Counted from the stretch's first letter, positions 1 through 10,700 are shown. The stretch: DNA of 64,000 bases from Dryocosmus kuriphilus (GCA_038277395.1 CM076196.1:96726385-96790384); one strand, 5' to 3'. A program made the numbers and translations. The notes: generated by a model not told the origin, from the letters alone.

Positions 1-1127
1 CTTTGCCTCCCTCTTTAAATTCGATTTCCCTTCTCCTTAAATTATACCTTGAAGTCTATTTTTCGTTAGCATCGTCCAAATTCTTTTGGACTTCTTCCTT
101 TATTATCTGTAATCTTCTGAGCCTGTCCGTCCATTTTTCTACGCTTTGAAATTCTATTTCACTGTCTCCTTCTAGGTCTCTTTTTAGGGATTGGATTAGT
201 TTTGATTCGCGACCTAAATTCAAAAATGCAGGGGTGAATTGTGTCGTAGAATTTTCACTTGTGTTTATAGCAAATTGTAAATCTTCTATATGTTCGTCCC
301 ATGTAGAGTGGTCATTGCCTAGGCATGCTTTAATTATATTATTTGCTTGATCGTCCTATTATACCTTTCTGTTGGGTTAGCTTGTGGATAATATTTTGGC
401 GTTTTCGAGTGACGAATTCCGGATTTTTCCGTCAGCTCGTGTATTGATTTATTTACGAATTTTGTGCCATTATTCGTATGGAGAATCCGCTGTGCTCCCC
501 AACGGAAAATAACACGCTTATGAAATTCTGACTCTATTGTAGTGCCGTTTACTTTTCTAATTGGGATAATTTCCACCCATTTTTTGAAAATATCCACGAA
601 AACTAATATGTACTGGTTTTTACCCTTTTTGATGTTGGTAGTGGTCCCATGACATCTGCAGCAGTCATGGTCCACGGTTCTTCTACTATTCTCTTTCTCG
701 TTAGCCCTATTTTAACCTGGTTACTCGGTTTTATCCTTTGACGTACCGTACAGTTTTTTACGTAATTGATTATTTCTGAATACATTCCTGGCCAGAAGTA
801 GTACTCCGAAATTCTCGCATGCGTTTTCTCCGATCCTACATGTCCTGCTTGTGTACTGTCGTCGTTTCCTTTTAGAACCTGATTTCGGAATTTTTTCAGT
901 ACGGCGAGTTTCCATGGGTTAGAGTCTGGTAATAGAGTAGATTTTAAAGGGCCAGTCCTGTAAAAATAGAGTTGAGTCTCTTTCTTTTTTACTTGTCTCA
1001 TTTTAGCGGAGTACCAGTCATATGTCTGGTCGTCTAAGTCCGCTTTTGGTTTTTCCGTGCTACACGACAACGCAAACGCGACCGCGTTAACCGTTTGTTG
1101 CGATCTTGATAGGGCGTCCGGCACCAC
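1..1127 (-). pseudogene. integrase of gypsy copy A (broken)
   Basis: Two overlapping minus-strand frames carry the integrase. The first (1,127 to 603) holds the N-terminal zinc-binding region, where the final Cys pair has become C-x2-R (CTVRQR), and the start of the catalytic core (DVMGPLP). The second (675 to 334) continues the core, where the usual TDNG motif reads TNNG, losing a catalytic Asp. The Glu-bearing region (PTERYNRTI) is kept. The C-terminal part continues towards position 1 with another frame break. Integrases of this family join element DNA to the host chromosome; this copy should be inactive. Confidence 0.88.
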
Positions 1128-1157
1128 ATTCGAACTACCCTTTCTCTAAATCACTTC

Positions 1158-1672
1158 CTAGTCGTATTCGAACAGTTCCAGTGCCCATCCGGCTAGTCTT
1201 CCGGTTGGATTTTTAAGGTTATGGAGCCATCTTAGCGCTAAATGCTCCATAGTGACTTTGAAACTATAGCCTTCGGGGTACGGTCTAAATTTTAAAATTG
1301 CCCAAGCCACGGCTAAGCACTCTTTTTCTGAGGCCGAGTATTGGGTTTCCGCGTCGCTGAGGGCTCTACTCGCGTATGATATCACACAATTTTTTCCCTC
1401 TATAGTTTGAGTAAGTACGGCTTTAGTAGTAAATTATTTAGGGGTTCCATAATTTCCGAAAAGTTTGGTATGAATTTCCTATACCAGCTAGTCATTCGTA
1501 TGATACGCTGGATTTCTTTGACACTTTTTAGTTTCGGAAAGTTGAGGATTCGTTGTATTTTATCCTCATCAGCTTGGGGGCCCTTTTCATTCACCTTAAA
1601 ACCCAAATACCTTATTTCTGAACAGGAAAATTCGCACTTATCTGGACTGATCGCTAGACTTGCCTTATTCAA
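1158..1672 (-). pseudogene. RT thumb joined to a truncated RNase H, gypsy copy A
   Basis: The frame 1,672 to 1,400 is the RT thumb and connection (SPDKCEFSCSEIRYLGFKV, then WYRKFIPNFSEI). It leads directly into the middle of RNase H (RGKNCVISYASRAL, then YSASEKECLAVAWAI). Compared with copy B, roughly 50 residues are missing between them, including the first catalytic Asp segment of RNase H (the TDAS motif). Further on, copy B's TDHLAL reads MEHLAL, losing another acidic residue. The join near 1,400-1,420 also causes a frame change. The RNase H is clearly dead. Confidence 0.85.
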
Positions 1673-2484
1673 TTATCCAAAACTATATTCAAATATTTTA
1701 AATGAGCCTCAAAATTTTCGGTAACTATAATTATGTCATCTAAATAACAAAAAATATTAGGCTTCAGGTTCGGAGTAATTATTTTATCCATAAGCCTTTG
1801 CACACTGGCTAATGCATTCATTAGACCAAATGGCATTCTGTTAAATTCAAACATGCCCTTAACGGGTACTGTGAATGCTGTAATCGGTATTGAGTTTTCT
1901 TCTAAAGGAATTTGTAAATATTCCATTTTTAAATCAATTTTTGAAATACATTTTGCCGCTCTAAGTGCGGCTAGAATTTCGATCATGAGTGGTATTGGAT
2001 AAATATCTTTCTTGGTTACGTTATTTACCTTGCGGAAATCTAAGCAAAATCTGTATTCCCTTTTCGTTTTTTCAATCATGACAATTGGATTTGACCAATC
2101 TGAATGGGAGTGTCTTATAATTCCCTGTTCCAGCATTTTGTCAACTTCCTTAAATACTTCCTGTTTAACTTTATGGCTTACATGGTAATATCGCTGTTTT
2201 ATTGGCTCCTGTCCCTGAACATCAATTTTGTGTTCTGTTAAATGAGTTACCCTATGTTCTTTCCCCTGATAAATTGTAATTTTTTCTTCTAATAATTTTT
2301 CTAATTGGGTTTGTTGATTGTCGTTCCGTTCAACAATACCCTCGCAAATTTCCGAAGAGTAATTCTCCTGTTTTAAAATTTTTCCTGGCTGGTCAAAAAT
2401 ATTGTCTAACAAAATTGCCCTGTTTTTTAAATTAAACCATTGGTTTCTGTTTTTTCTTTCTACCAATTCACTAAGATTTTCCAT
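1669..2484 (-). pseudogene. reverse transcriptase of gypsy copy A
   Basis: A 271-residue open frame with the gypsy RT fingers and palm. It shows the region LDFRKVNNVTKKDIYPIPL, the RMPFGLMNA segment, and the active-site motif YLDDIII near the C-terminal end of the frame. The polymerase would copy element RNA in the particle using a tRNA primer. The frame is the longest intact piece of copy A, but flanking lesions in gag and RNase H mean no working polyprotein. The true domain entry lies further upstream; the frame start here is only where the open frame begins. Confidence 0.9.
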
Positions 2485-3148
2485 TTCTTTATCGTTTTCT
2501 GAAGCCTTATTATTTTTAATAAGCTTCCTATCATTTTTCTCCTTCTTATTTTGATTCCTATTCTTTCCAATTCTACCCGAATTCTTTTTCTTATTGTTAT
2601 TTTTCCTAACTTTAGGAGAGTCTTGTGCCTGAGTCGTCGCTGGTCTCTTTGGTAGGGATGTCTTCTAATGGTTTGAATTTGTTGCTTGTGGGGATGTTCA
2701 TTAAATTAGGGATATCCTCGTCAGGATTTTTACAGGAATTTGATCATTCTTTATTTTCTGGGATGGGTGTGGAATACTAGCTACCAGGGGGATTTCGCTA
2801 TTTTCTGTCTTGAGTTTGGTTCTGTCGGGTTCCCTGTCGCTTTTCAAACTGATTTTTCCTCTGAAATTCGGTTTCCCTTCATCTATTTTATTTTCTTTCT
2901 TAAAATCTAACTTATTTCTACTATTTAAATTTATCCTATCCTTATTATACTTTGTATCCTTTTTATCCCTGTTATCCCTATTATCCTTGTTATCTTTAGT
3001 ATGCTTTTTATCCTTATTTCTCCTTATTCTCCTTTTTGGTACTTTCAGGTTCTGTTTTGGTTTTCAGTGAGTCTTCTGTGATTGGGAGGGGTAGAGAGTT
3101 GGGTTGCGCTTCCATTGGATAGCGCGTGCGTGGGTTACCTGGTAACCA
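2485..3148 (-). other. protease-RT linker of gypsy copy A
   Basis: This stretch corresponds to the Lys/Asn-rich spacer between protease and RT seen in copy B (about 44,700-45,390). On the minus strand it is built of short Lys-Asn-Asp repeats (AAGGATAATAAGG-like DNA), with several stops. No enzymatic domain is visible. The plus-strand Leu/Ser-rich open frame at 2,810-3,070 is a shadow of this low-complexity DNA. Confidence 0.7.
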
Positions 3149-3598
3149 TCAGATCTCTGAGTCATAGTCCAGAGTCATTCGTAAGCTTTTCAGCATATCT
3201 GTGCCTAATATTCCTACTGAATTTAGTTTTGGGACTAACCTGAAAAGTACATGCTTAACCTTCCTCCCTATTAAAATGGGGATGACTACTTGTCCTATTA
3301 TTTCCGGCCTTCCACCGTCAGCTATAAATAGGTTATTTGAATCCGGTTTAAAAATATTAAAATTTGCCTTTTTGATTTCTGCTATCAATTCTTTTCCCAA
3401 ATAGGAATGTGATGCACCTGTGTCTACCAAAATTCTGTGTAAGTTGTTTTCGAATTTGGTCATTAAATGGAAACGCGTTTCCGTCGCTTCATCTTTATCC
3501 GAATTTAGTGTTTCTGGCGTTACGGTACTAGGTGATAATTTATTTTGGCCTAATACCCGCCCTAGTAGTTTCCCTGGCTGTACAAATAGCATAGACAT
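3149..3598 (-). pseudogene. retroviral-type aspartic protease, gypsy copy A
   Basis: A 149-residue frame containing ILVDTGASHSYLG, the flap-side region, and ILGTDMLKSLR towards the end, as in retropepsin-like domains of gypsy elements. The active-site DTG is intact. The N-terminal residues overlap the end of gag in the -1 frame, as expected for gag-pol made by ribosomal frameshifting. The frame closes at 3,149, before the RT domain, so the polyprotein is interrupted here. Confidence 0.85.
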
Positions 3599-5217
3599 TC
3601 TCTTTTGAAATTAATTGGCATTTTGTAATAAAAGCAATTTGTGTCGCTTGAGTTTTCACCCTTGCCCACATTTTTCGAATTATTGCCCTGGTTATTTTGC
3701 CTATTCGTGTTGCTTTTCGAATTTTGGTTTTTATTCCCGATATTTAATTTTTGGGAATTTTGATTCTGTTGGCCTTTATTTTCCCCAGACGCGTTTTCTG
3801 TTTTTTTTCCTGGTGGGAATTCTATCATCGGGTTGTTCTGGTTTTGGTTAGAACCCGGTGCTGCCTGGTTAAATTGGGCCCGCATCTCGTTGAAGGGATT
3901 GAAATTAAATCTTGGGGTGTTATTAGGAAATTTGGGTTGGAATCCAGGTGGAAATCTAGGTTTGAAATTGGGTTTTCGATTTTGTTGGAATTATGGCTAG
4001 TACAGCAAAAAAGGAGATCCGAAGGGTGGGAATGGATAACGATTTTTGAATGGCCTTTTTCACTGATTATTATTTTTCCCATCGCTATTTTCCCTTTTAT
4101 CCTCCTTATTGGAGTCCGCTTTACTTTTATCGCTGTTTCTCCTTTACTCGTTTTTGTCTTCCAACTTAGGTTCGTAATCTGTAATATTTGTCCCCTAATT
4201 TTTGACTTCGCTAACTCTGTCTCCCCCTCCTTTCCCAAATCCTCCAATTCTTCGAATGTTTGGAAGTCGGTCCTTTTTATGTACATCTTGTACTCTATAC
4301 GGAGATTTTCGTATGTCCGGCGCAATTCTCTTTCTAGAACCTTTCTCGGGTGCAACTATGTAAACAACTACCTAATTTCTGTTAAGTACGAGTGAATATC
4401 TTGCGCCCTTTTTTGGTTGCAAAATTGAATCTTTTTCCTGACTTCCTCCAAGAATTTTTCGTCTATGTACGCGCTTTTAAAATCCCTAATAAAATCTTTC
4501 AAGTTCCTCCAAGAATTTCTGTGGATGTTGCACCAATCGCGAGCATCTTCTATTAAAGTCGCGTATAAATTTTCCAGAATGTCGCGATCATCTATTTTGT
4601 ACCCCCGTTTAAACCTTTTTAAATCCTCGAGAAAACTGGCTGGACTATCCTCTTTATTGTTCTTGCATTTTACTGGCCAGTTCGTCATAATTTGGAATGG
4701 CGTTTGTACCATTCCAAATGGGAAAAAGGTTGCTTGGACTGTTTCTTTATTTCTAATTTCGGGTTCGTATTCTCTTTCCGATTACCCTCTATAGCTACGC
4801 GACTGTCTATTCGACCTTCCTCTTATTGTCGAAATTCTACGATATCTGTTTCGGTTAGCAATTAAATTGCCCCTTGACTGTCGCTAGGGTCTGATTCATC
4901 TAATATAAAGTTTGATCTCTTTGACTACTGTTATTTGCAAGTTTGTTTTCGGAGTTCCTAATTGGTTCTTGTATCCGTCCTTCAAGATTAAATTGTACCG
5001 ACGGTCTACTGCGCGATTAGTTTCTTCTATTCTTTGGTACATTTTGTAATTTTTCCCTAATAACTGATTCCTTATCGGACGAGCTGTGGGCCTGTGGGTT
5101 TAAATTTTCTTTCATGACTTTGGCCTTTTCCGCTTTGTATCTAAAAAATATTTCTCTTTGCCTATTCACGAATTCGTTATATTCCGCACTGTCCAAGAGT
5201 TCGTCGGTTTCTAACAA
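3562..5217 (-). pseudogene. gag of gypsy copy A (several frame breaks)
   Basis: Four minus-strand frames (5,217-5,017; 4,712-4,368; 4,355-3,825; 3,885-3,562) line up with the copy B gag. They include the retrotransposon gag core (FLEDLKRFKRGYKIDD, DARDWCNIHRNS, FKSAYIDEKFLEEV), a charged helical segment (KMYIKRTDFQTFEELEDLG) and an Asn/Gln-rich tail. The CCHC knuckle is damaged: it reads CFYYKMPINFKREC, so the second Cys and the His are lost. Gag would form the particle and package RNA. The sequence remains recognisable upstream of 5,217 to about 5,385. Confidence 0.85.
3568..3574 (-). promoter_or_regulatory. candidate -1 ribosomal frameshift heptamer G_GGA_AAC
   Basis: On the minus strand, gag codons read CAG GGA AAC TAC then TAG. 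The heptamer GGGAAAC fits the X_XXY_YYZ slippery rule in the gag frame, six bases before the gag stop. The protease frame lies -1 relative to gag in the overlap. In copy B the same place reads GGAAAAC, one substitution away. Confidence 0.7.
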
Positions 5218-5385
5218 AAATTGAGTATTGTCATTTAAGAAGGAGCCAGTTTTAAAAGTCCTGTCTTAAGTATTTTTAAAACATCAGGATCAGTTGTTAG
5301 AGTTGTTTGTGGTCGGGAAAAGTTCAATGTCGGAGCACCTGTATTGTCCCAGGCTAGTGACTCATGTGGATTAACTATACTCGTT

Positions 5386-5801
5386 ATACTGCTGAAGAAT
5401 TATCAGGTGTTCACACGTCGGGTGTACAAATTAAAAGAGAGGGATTTCGATCCTACACTGGACGATGCCGGTAGGAATAGGGGAGTGTTTAGGAGGGGAG
5501 TAAGGGAGTATCTCACGTATTGGCGGGAGAGAGTCCGCTTTTAATTTACGCTCTTAATTGTTCTGCCTCGTCGCCTGTTCTTCCCTTTACAAAACCTACC
5601 TTCCTTCCCTTTCTGCCCTACGTCAGCGCCCCAGAATTCGAGTGCTTTCCTTGTTCCTCGGGAAAGAGATGCCCATCACGGGAGTCGAAGGCAGAGAGGA
5701 TGACTGGAACCCTTTAATTTGTATTCGGGAATAGAAGTCCTCGCCTCGAAAGGCAGATGTTGTTTTAGGACCTCGAAAACAATCAAAAGCTCGACAGATG
5801 A
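5386..5801. other. unassigned sequence next to truncated gypsy copy A
   Basis: No similarity to the gypsy leader continues here, and I recognise no gene. Short open frames at 5,344-5,544 and 5,520-5,717 have no domain signature. The base composition is more even than in the surrounding AT-rich DNA, as in the LTRs elsewhere in this window. It could therefore be part of another LTR element, but no partner copy is visible. Confidence 0.3.
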
Positions 5802-5958
5802 AATCGTTCTACCCCATTCTTTAGGGAGAAGTACCCTATCAAGTCATTCTACCCCATTATTTAGGGAGGACTACCAACAAAATCGTGCTACCCTGTTCTT
5901 TAGGGAGAATTTACAACAAAATCATTCTACCCCATAGTTTAGGGAGAATTACCAAACG
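5802..5958. repeat. 39-40 bp tandem repeat, four copies
   Basis: Four consecutive units share the core TTCTACCCCATT-x-TTTAGGGAG followed by a CCAACAAA-like end. Units start near 5,802, 5,841, 5,881 and 5,921. They differ by scattered substitutions and the last unit is slightly shorter. Confidence 0.85.
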
Positions 5959-7100
5959 TAGTGATTGCAGTCGTACCAATCCTCGCCGGAAGTTGGTCCG
6001 TGGATGGTAATCACTGCTTCATAAATATATGAGTCCTCAATGGGGACAAGCTTTGTTTCTTGGACCGCATGAGTGTCACCTTCCTTCTTCTTCAGCTGGA
6101 ACATCGCTTGATATCTTGGAAGTTGGAAGTGACGAAACAATAGCTCAAAATTGGATAAGCCGGAAGAAAGAGCTAGGTGAAGGTCACCTGACGATAGAAA
6201 CCTCGCCGAGTGGGAGGCGACGACGAACCCTATTCGATGAGGCAACGAAGGGGAGAGCGGAAGCTCTCAACTCACAGTTCGGGCGTTGTTTTGTGGACCC
6301 GGAGGGTCCAGGCGAATATATATAATAGAATACATGGCCAAAATATATTAGTCGAAATTAAGTCTAAATTAAAATACTAAGGAGTGCCGAATCTGCTGTT
6401 TGTGTCAGACCATATTTTCCTCAATATTTAAAATATATATAAATAGTTAATAGCAACAGTCCAATGGAACCTTGGTAAAGCGTAATAAAATCATTTTTTA
6501 CGCGACGAAATTCCGTTTTCTCGCGCCATTCTGGGAAGCGCGTGATGCATTGCCATATCGAGTAAAAACGCTTGTGGTGGGGGGTCCTGCATAGCATATC
6601 GGGAAAAATTCGTTTGCCGTACGCGTCGTCATGCGCAGTGGGCATCTTTCGACGAGTCAATTTCGTCAGAAAAGGTAGTAGAACAGAATCTATTCTCACG
6701 CTCTCTCTCTCTCCCACTTTCTTTCTCGTAACAAGTGCGCTTACTTCGTGGCTTACTCTTTCGTACCATAGCAGACTCAATCGACATTCACAAATTGTAA
6801 AAATTGCTTTTTTGACCGGTCCCTCTCTCTCTCTCGTTATTTCCAAAATATCGATTTAAAATTGAATAAATTTTGCACATCCCTATTGATTATCAAATTA
6901 CTTTTTAAATGATTGCTATAACAGATTTAATGATTTTGATCAATTTTTCAACAGTTTAGTGTATCAGGAAAATTTTTTTTTCAAATTTTGTTTGTCTACT
7001 CGAAATATCTGAGTAAAGGGTTGCCTTGATAATTACAAGGGCTTATGACGTTTGCAGCGCTTAATGAAGGCCTACTTAAATGCCGCCTGGCATCAGGTAT
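5959..7100. other. gene-poor interval with unrecognised open frames
   Basis: Open frames at 6,029-6,325 (+), 5,949-6,245 (-) and 6,421-6,846 (-) have no domain I can name. The last spans a (CT)n tract near 6,703-6,716 and another near 6,822-6,836. From about 6,850 the sequence is AT-rich. I see no promoter or RNA gene. Part of it may be mobile-element sequence, but nothing in this window matches it. Confidence 0.35.
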
Positions 7101-7498
7101 ACTGCACATTTGCGGCGGGCTTCCGCGGCAGTCACTTTATTGCACTGACCGCTTGCGGCCGCGTTTGTAAATTTTTGCTGAAACTTTCGTAAATTTCATT
7201 TAGTTTCATGGGATAAATTTTGGTGGCAAATAAAAAATATGGTGAAATTCTACTGAAATTCTTCGCCCGAACAGCAAAGCGGGCTTTCTGAAAGTAACAT
7301 TCAGAAAAGCATTTGCCTGGATTTAAATTGATAAAATAGTTCTTTAATTTAAAGGAATCTTCACTTCATTTAAGCTTTCCCATATTTTAAAACCTCATTA
7401 GAATTTTATCAAATCTGTTTTGAAGATGAACAAAAAAATTGTATTAAAAGAATCATGTTTCAGAACTAAAAGAGGATTCCTGCGTACAATAATTTGTT

Positions 7499-7514
7499 GG
7501 CCCTGAAAAGGGCC
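7499..7514 (-). terminator. histone-type 3'-end stem-loop (left arm)
   Basis: The minus strand reads GGCCCTTTTCAGGGCC, a 6-bp stem with loop TTTC. This is the form of the stem-loop that ends metazoan replication-dependent histone mRNAs. It is preceded by AAAATC and followed by AACAAATT, contexts also seen around insect histone stem-loops. It lies about 110 bases after the stop of the FLYWCH-type frame, where a 3' end would be expected. Confidence 0.6.
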
Positions 7515-7623
7515 GATTTTATTGATTTTTCAAAAATTCAAATTGTGAAAAATACAAATATGGTGAAAGAAGATACATTCGAAAAAAACCGCACTGAGGA
7601 GAATAAATATTGGACCTTACTGT

Positions 7624-8095
7624 TTATTTTTCTAAGTGAACGATTTCAGGATGACGTTGTTTAGAAACATTTTTCACAAAAGTGTACATTGAGATAACTT
7701 TTTTGTAATAAAGTTGAGGCAAGTTTTCAATACCCAATTTTCGATTTCGCGTAAGCTTAAAGTTGCCTGACTGCGTCGTTGATTGTAACGAACTTCTCAC
7801 CTTCTGAGGTGACGATTGTCCTGTCCGAAAGGGATTTTGGTCTTCTGCAGCTGATGTCGGCAAAGTCGGCACAACTTTACGCCGAGCTCGATATATGCAT
7901 TTCTTAACATTATCAAGATCTCTTGTTATTAACGTCTTTGGAATGGCGTTATTCGCTAACTCTTTGCCAACAATTTTTTACGGGTTTTCCGTTAAATTTT
8001 CCGTAGTTTTCCTGTTAGCAGAACTTATCTTTGCACTTCTTTTTTCGCTACATATTCAGGATGATTATGTTCGCTTTGCCAACGAATAATTTCTC
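7624..8095 (-). pseudogene. FLYWCH-type transposon protein remnant
   Basis: On the minus strand, an upstream frame near 8,095-8,030 reads IIRWQSEHNHPEYVAKKE. Its His-x-His-Pro ending is characteristic of the FLYWCH zinc finger. After frame breaks, the 7,872-7,624 frame follows. Just before its first Met it reads DLDNVKKCIYRARRK, a segment that commonly follows FLYWCH fingers, and then VVPTLPTSAAED. It ends in a Lys-rich tail and a stop at 7,624. Stops and shifts lie between the pieces, so it is a pseudogene. The family assignment is from remembered motif patterns and was not searched. Confidence 0.55.
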
Positions 8096-8295
8096 TTGTT
8101 GTGTCATGTGTGTATATTCTGTATATATTGAGTATTGAAAACTTACTTCAGCTATATCACAAAAAAGTTATCTCAATGTACACTTTTGTGAAAAATGTTT
8201 CTAAACAAGTTCATCCTGAAATCTTCATTGACAAAAATAAGCAGTAACCATATTTTTATTTTCTACGATTTGTATTTCTAAAAAGCAAAAAAATC

Positions 8296-8311
8296 GGCTC
8301 TTTTCAGGGCC
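8296..8311 (+). terminator. histone-type 3'-end stem-loop (right arm)
   Basis: The plus strand reads GGCTCTTTTCAGGGCC, the inverted-arm counterpart of the left stem-loop with one C-to-T change. The change leaves a T-G wobble, so the 6-bp stem and TTTC loop survive. The flanks AAATC and AACAAATTATTG are also kept. Confidence 0.6.
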
Positions 8312-8867
8312 AACAAATTATTGTACGGAAGAATTCTCTTTTAGTTCTGAAACATGCTTCTTTTAAAAAAATTGTTTGTTCATCTTTTTCAAAACAGATT
8401 TGATAAAATTCCAATGAGATTTAAAATATGGGAAAGTTAAAATGAAGTGAAGATTCCTTTAAATTAAAGAACTATTTTATCGGTTTAAATTCAGGCAAAC
8501 ATTTATCTTAGTGTCACTTTCTGAAAGGCAGCTTTGCTGTTCGGACAAAGAATTTCAATAGACGAAACTTCCTAAAGTGGCGGTAAAATTTCTATTCGCG
8601 GACCCTAACTGCAAGTCTTCAGTGCAATCAAGTGACCGCCGTGAAACCCGGCCGCAAATGTCCTATGAATGAGACAGTTCCAGGAAGGTTGCCGCAAACG
8701 AGAGCCGCCTGGTCACTGTCTCCTTAAAAAATGACTGGTAGAGTGGAAGTTGTTTCAAAACTGAAGTTGCCCGCAAACTTTTTGTCGGAGAAACTAGAAA
8801 AACGTTGTTGCCGACGGACCTCAATTTGTAATTAATTATTACTAAAAAACAGACGATTTTCAGTTTT

Positions 8868-9138
8868 TTCCTTGTGTCTGACTTCTTTTCATTTGCTTTC
8901 ACATTCATTCTCCTCCTCTTTCTTTTCCAATGATCGAAGTTTTCTGGCATGGGACGGACTTCTTGACTGGACGTACCATATTATGGTGAATTTTCTAAAT
9001 ATTTCAGACAACGACTTTTCAATTGTGGCCTACATTCTTCGCTTGTAGTTGGTCGTTGGGTGTATACTTTGAACAATGAATAATACAAATAATAATATAG
9101 CCTCGGATGATTGGATCGATGTTTCTATTGATAAAAGG

Positions 9139-9140
<2 letters not shown>
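8868..9140 (-). pseudogene. LINE-associated fragment, inverted partner of 10,362-10,700
   Basis: Read on the minus strand, this matches the plus-strand segment at 10,362-10,700 over about 270 bases. Shared features include the run TTTTATCAATAGAA, the coding segment MPENFDHWKRKRRRMN (MSENFVHWKRKSRRMD in the other copy) and a trailing KKSDTRK. The conserved frame suggests real coding sequence, perhaps a basic segment of the neighbouring LINE. I do not recognise the domain. Confidence 0.5.

Positions 9141-9186
<46 letters not shown>
9141..9186. repeat. (TTA)n microsatellite
   Basis: About 15 uninterrupted TTA units directly beside the LINE fragment at 8,868-9,140. The poly-Tyr open frame across it is a translation artefact. 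Confidence 0.95.
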
Positions 9187-9187
<1 letters not shown>

Positions 9188-9489
9188 CATTAAGCCATTT
9201 CCCTTTCGCGGTAGGCGTAAACCCTCTCGGTTCTAGCCTCGTTATATTACCAAGGATTGGGTAATTTGTACGGTTGTAGAAGGAATGGAGTGCTTATTGG
9301 AAGGTAGACTATAGATCGATCCAGAAGGCGCATGCTGCACATTACAGCATACCTCATTCTTCCTACAGTCGCAGTTCCACACACTTCAGATGCGCTCTTG
9401 GAGATGATATCTCGTAATATCGTCCATACGATCTCTACGTTTTTATTGTCTAGATCTTTATACCAGTTCTTTCTTTTTTGATGTCAATA

Positions 9490-10330
9490 CACTCTTGGTT
9501 AATCACGATATTCTATTTGTGTTTCTGAGTTTTGCAAGTTCTCTGTCTTGACTCGCGATTGTTTTGCTTTCTTAATTTTTCTTTTCCTCCATCCTTGTGT
9601 CAGGTTAATCTTCGAAACTACGAGGTAGTGGTCTGTATCACAGTCAGGATCTCTCATTACTCTTCTATCTCTAACCAGATCTCTTAATCTCTCATCCACT
9701 ACAATAAAGTCGATTATAGTGCGACTTTCGCTTCTAGACGACGTATACATGCGAATCATTTTATGCCTGAACCAAGCATTTGTAATGAACAAGCCTTTTT
9801 CTAAGAATAAACTAATCAATTTTTGCCCGTTATCATTTGTTGTTGGGTCTCTGAACTTACCGAGTACCCTGTCTGTGCCTTCGCGTTGTACGCGAACCCA
9901 GCCATTCATATCTTCGAGCATAATGATTCTTTACCAAAGATCACTAGTAATTAAGATATCATTAAACGACTGCCAGAAGGTATCCTTTACTTCACTGCTT
10001 TCGACATTAACTGAAGCCACAGTATGCTATAATACATAGTCTTCTGATTTCCACTTTCATTCTAACTCATAATAATCTGGGAGATAGAAATTTTACTTCT
10101 TGATGTATAGTTTTACTTTCTGATTCATAATCAATCCCACGCCTTGACTAGCACACGAATCATTCCCTTAACAAAGTGCAATTCTGCAGTTTTCTACATT
10201 TGCTATTTCACATCCTTTCTTCATTGTACATCCTTTCTTCAGGTACACATAAGATATCTAACATTTTCATAGGCATCGTTTTGAGCAATTTTTCCACTTT
10301 GAAATCATGCAGACCTCAAGCATTCCAAAG
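9490..10330 (-). pseudogene. APE-type endonuclease fragment of a non-LTR retrotransposon
   Basis: The minus-strand frame 9,921-9,499 (140 residues) carries the C-terminal half of an apurinic-like endonuclease. It shows LEDMNGWVRVQ, then ISLFLEKGLFITNAWF, RTIIDFIVVDERL and CDTDHYLVVSKI, matching the Asp-His end of exonuclease-endonuclease-phosphatase folds. Upstream, about 10,330-9,930 holds the N-terminal half in broken frames. The fold would nick target DNA to prime reverse transcription. It is the same family as the plus-strand copy at 11,105-12,760. No RT domain follows, so this is a fragment. Confidence 0.8.
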
Positions 10331-10361
10331 ACCCAGTCTTCATTCATCGCCTGAAATTTTT

Positions 10362-10700
10362 CCGGGGACATGCCTTTTATCAATAGAAGCATCAGTCCAA
10401 TCATCCGCGGTTAAATTGTCGTTTGTATTGTTCATTGTTTTAAGTCCACACCCAACTCATAACTACAAGCGAAGAATGTATTCCACAATTGAAAGAAGTT
10501 GTCCGAAATATATATTCAAATTCGTCAAAATGTGGTACGTGCAATCACGACGTCAGTCCCATGTCAGAAAACTTCGTTCATTGGAAAAGAAAGAGTAGGA
10601 GAATGGATTTGAAGGCAAATGAAACGAAGTCAGATACAAGGGAGTCCTGTTTGGTTGAGAATACTGAGCAGGGAACCAGCCTCCTGCAGTTGGGTCATTA
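10362..10700 (+). pseudogene. LINE-associated basic protein fragment
   Basis: The plus-strand frame from 10,489 reads ...SSKCGTCNHDVSPMSENF followed by a basic run (HWKRKSRRMDLKANETKSD) and closes at 10,701. It matches the minus-strand fragment at 8,868-9,140. The CGTC...H arrangement hints at a small zinc-binding or nucleic-acid-binding region, but this is too short to assign. It sits upstream of, and in the same orientation as, the LINE at 11,105-12,760, so it may be part of that element's first ORF. Confidence 0.45.

Larger units (their letters stand above)
1..5385 (-). mobile_element. Ty3/gypsy-type LTR retrotransposon copy A, partial and decayed
   Basis: Reading on the minus strand, gag, protease, reverse transcriptase, RNase H and integrase follow one another in Ty3/gypsy order. 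The whole block matches the plus-strand copy at 40,665-49,025, so the two belong to one family in opposite orientation. The integrase end runs off the window, so its 3' LTR is out of view. At the 5' end similarity to copy B stops near 5,385, inside the leader, and no sequence like the 363-bp LTR follows. The copy is therefore 5'-truncated or rearranged. Frames are broken in most domains and catalytic residues are lost, so it cannot be autonomous. Confidence 0.9.
7108..8661. mobile_element. fold-back element related to FLYWCH/Mutator-like transposons
   Basis: The left (about 7,108-7,745) and right (about 8,125-8,661) flanks are inverted copies of each other, around a unique centre of about 380 bp. 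Matched landmarks are CATTTGCGGC at the outer edges, CCGAACAGCAAAGC, and AAAAAAGTTATCTCAATG near the inner edges. The centre and inner left arm encode, on the minus strand, a decayed FLYWCH-type protein, which is typical of some animal Mutator-like elements. Long inverted arms suit that class, but here the arms also duplicate the 3' end of the gene, so it is better called a fold-back derivative. No target duplication was identified. Confidence 0.65.

Noticed and set aside
2810..4395. Plus-strand Leu/Ser/Phe-rich open frames
   Set aside because: Shadows of the minus-strand gag, protease and Lys/Asn-rich linker of gypsy copy A.
6421..6846. 141-residue minus-strand frame as a host gene
   Set aside because: It runs through two CT-rich tracts, has no domain signature and overlaps an opposite-strand open frame; coding status is unsupported.
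9076..9264. Open frame with a poly-Tyr run
   Set aside because: It is simply the translation of the (TTA)n microsatellite; no conserved flanking protein.
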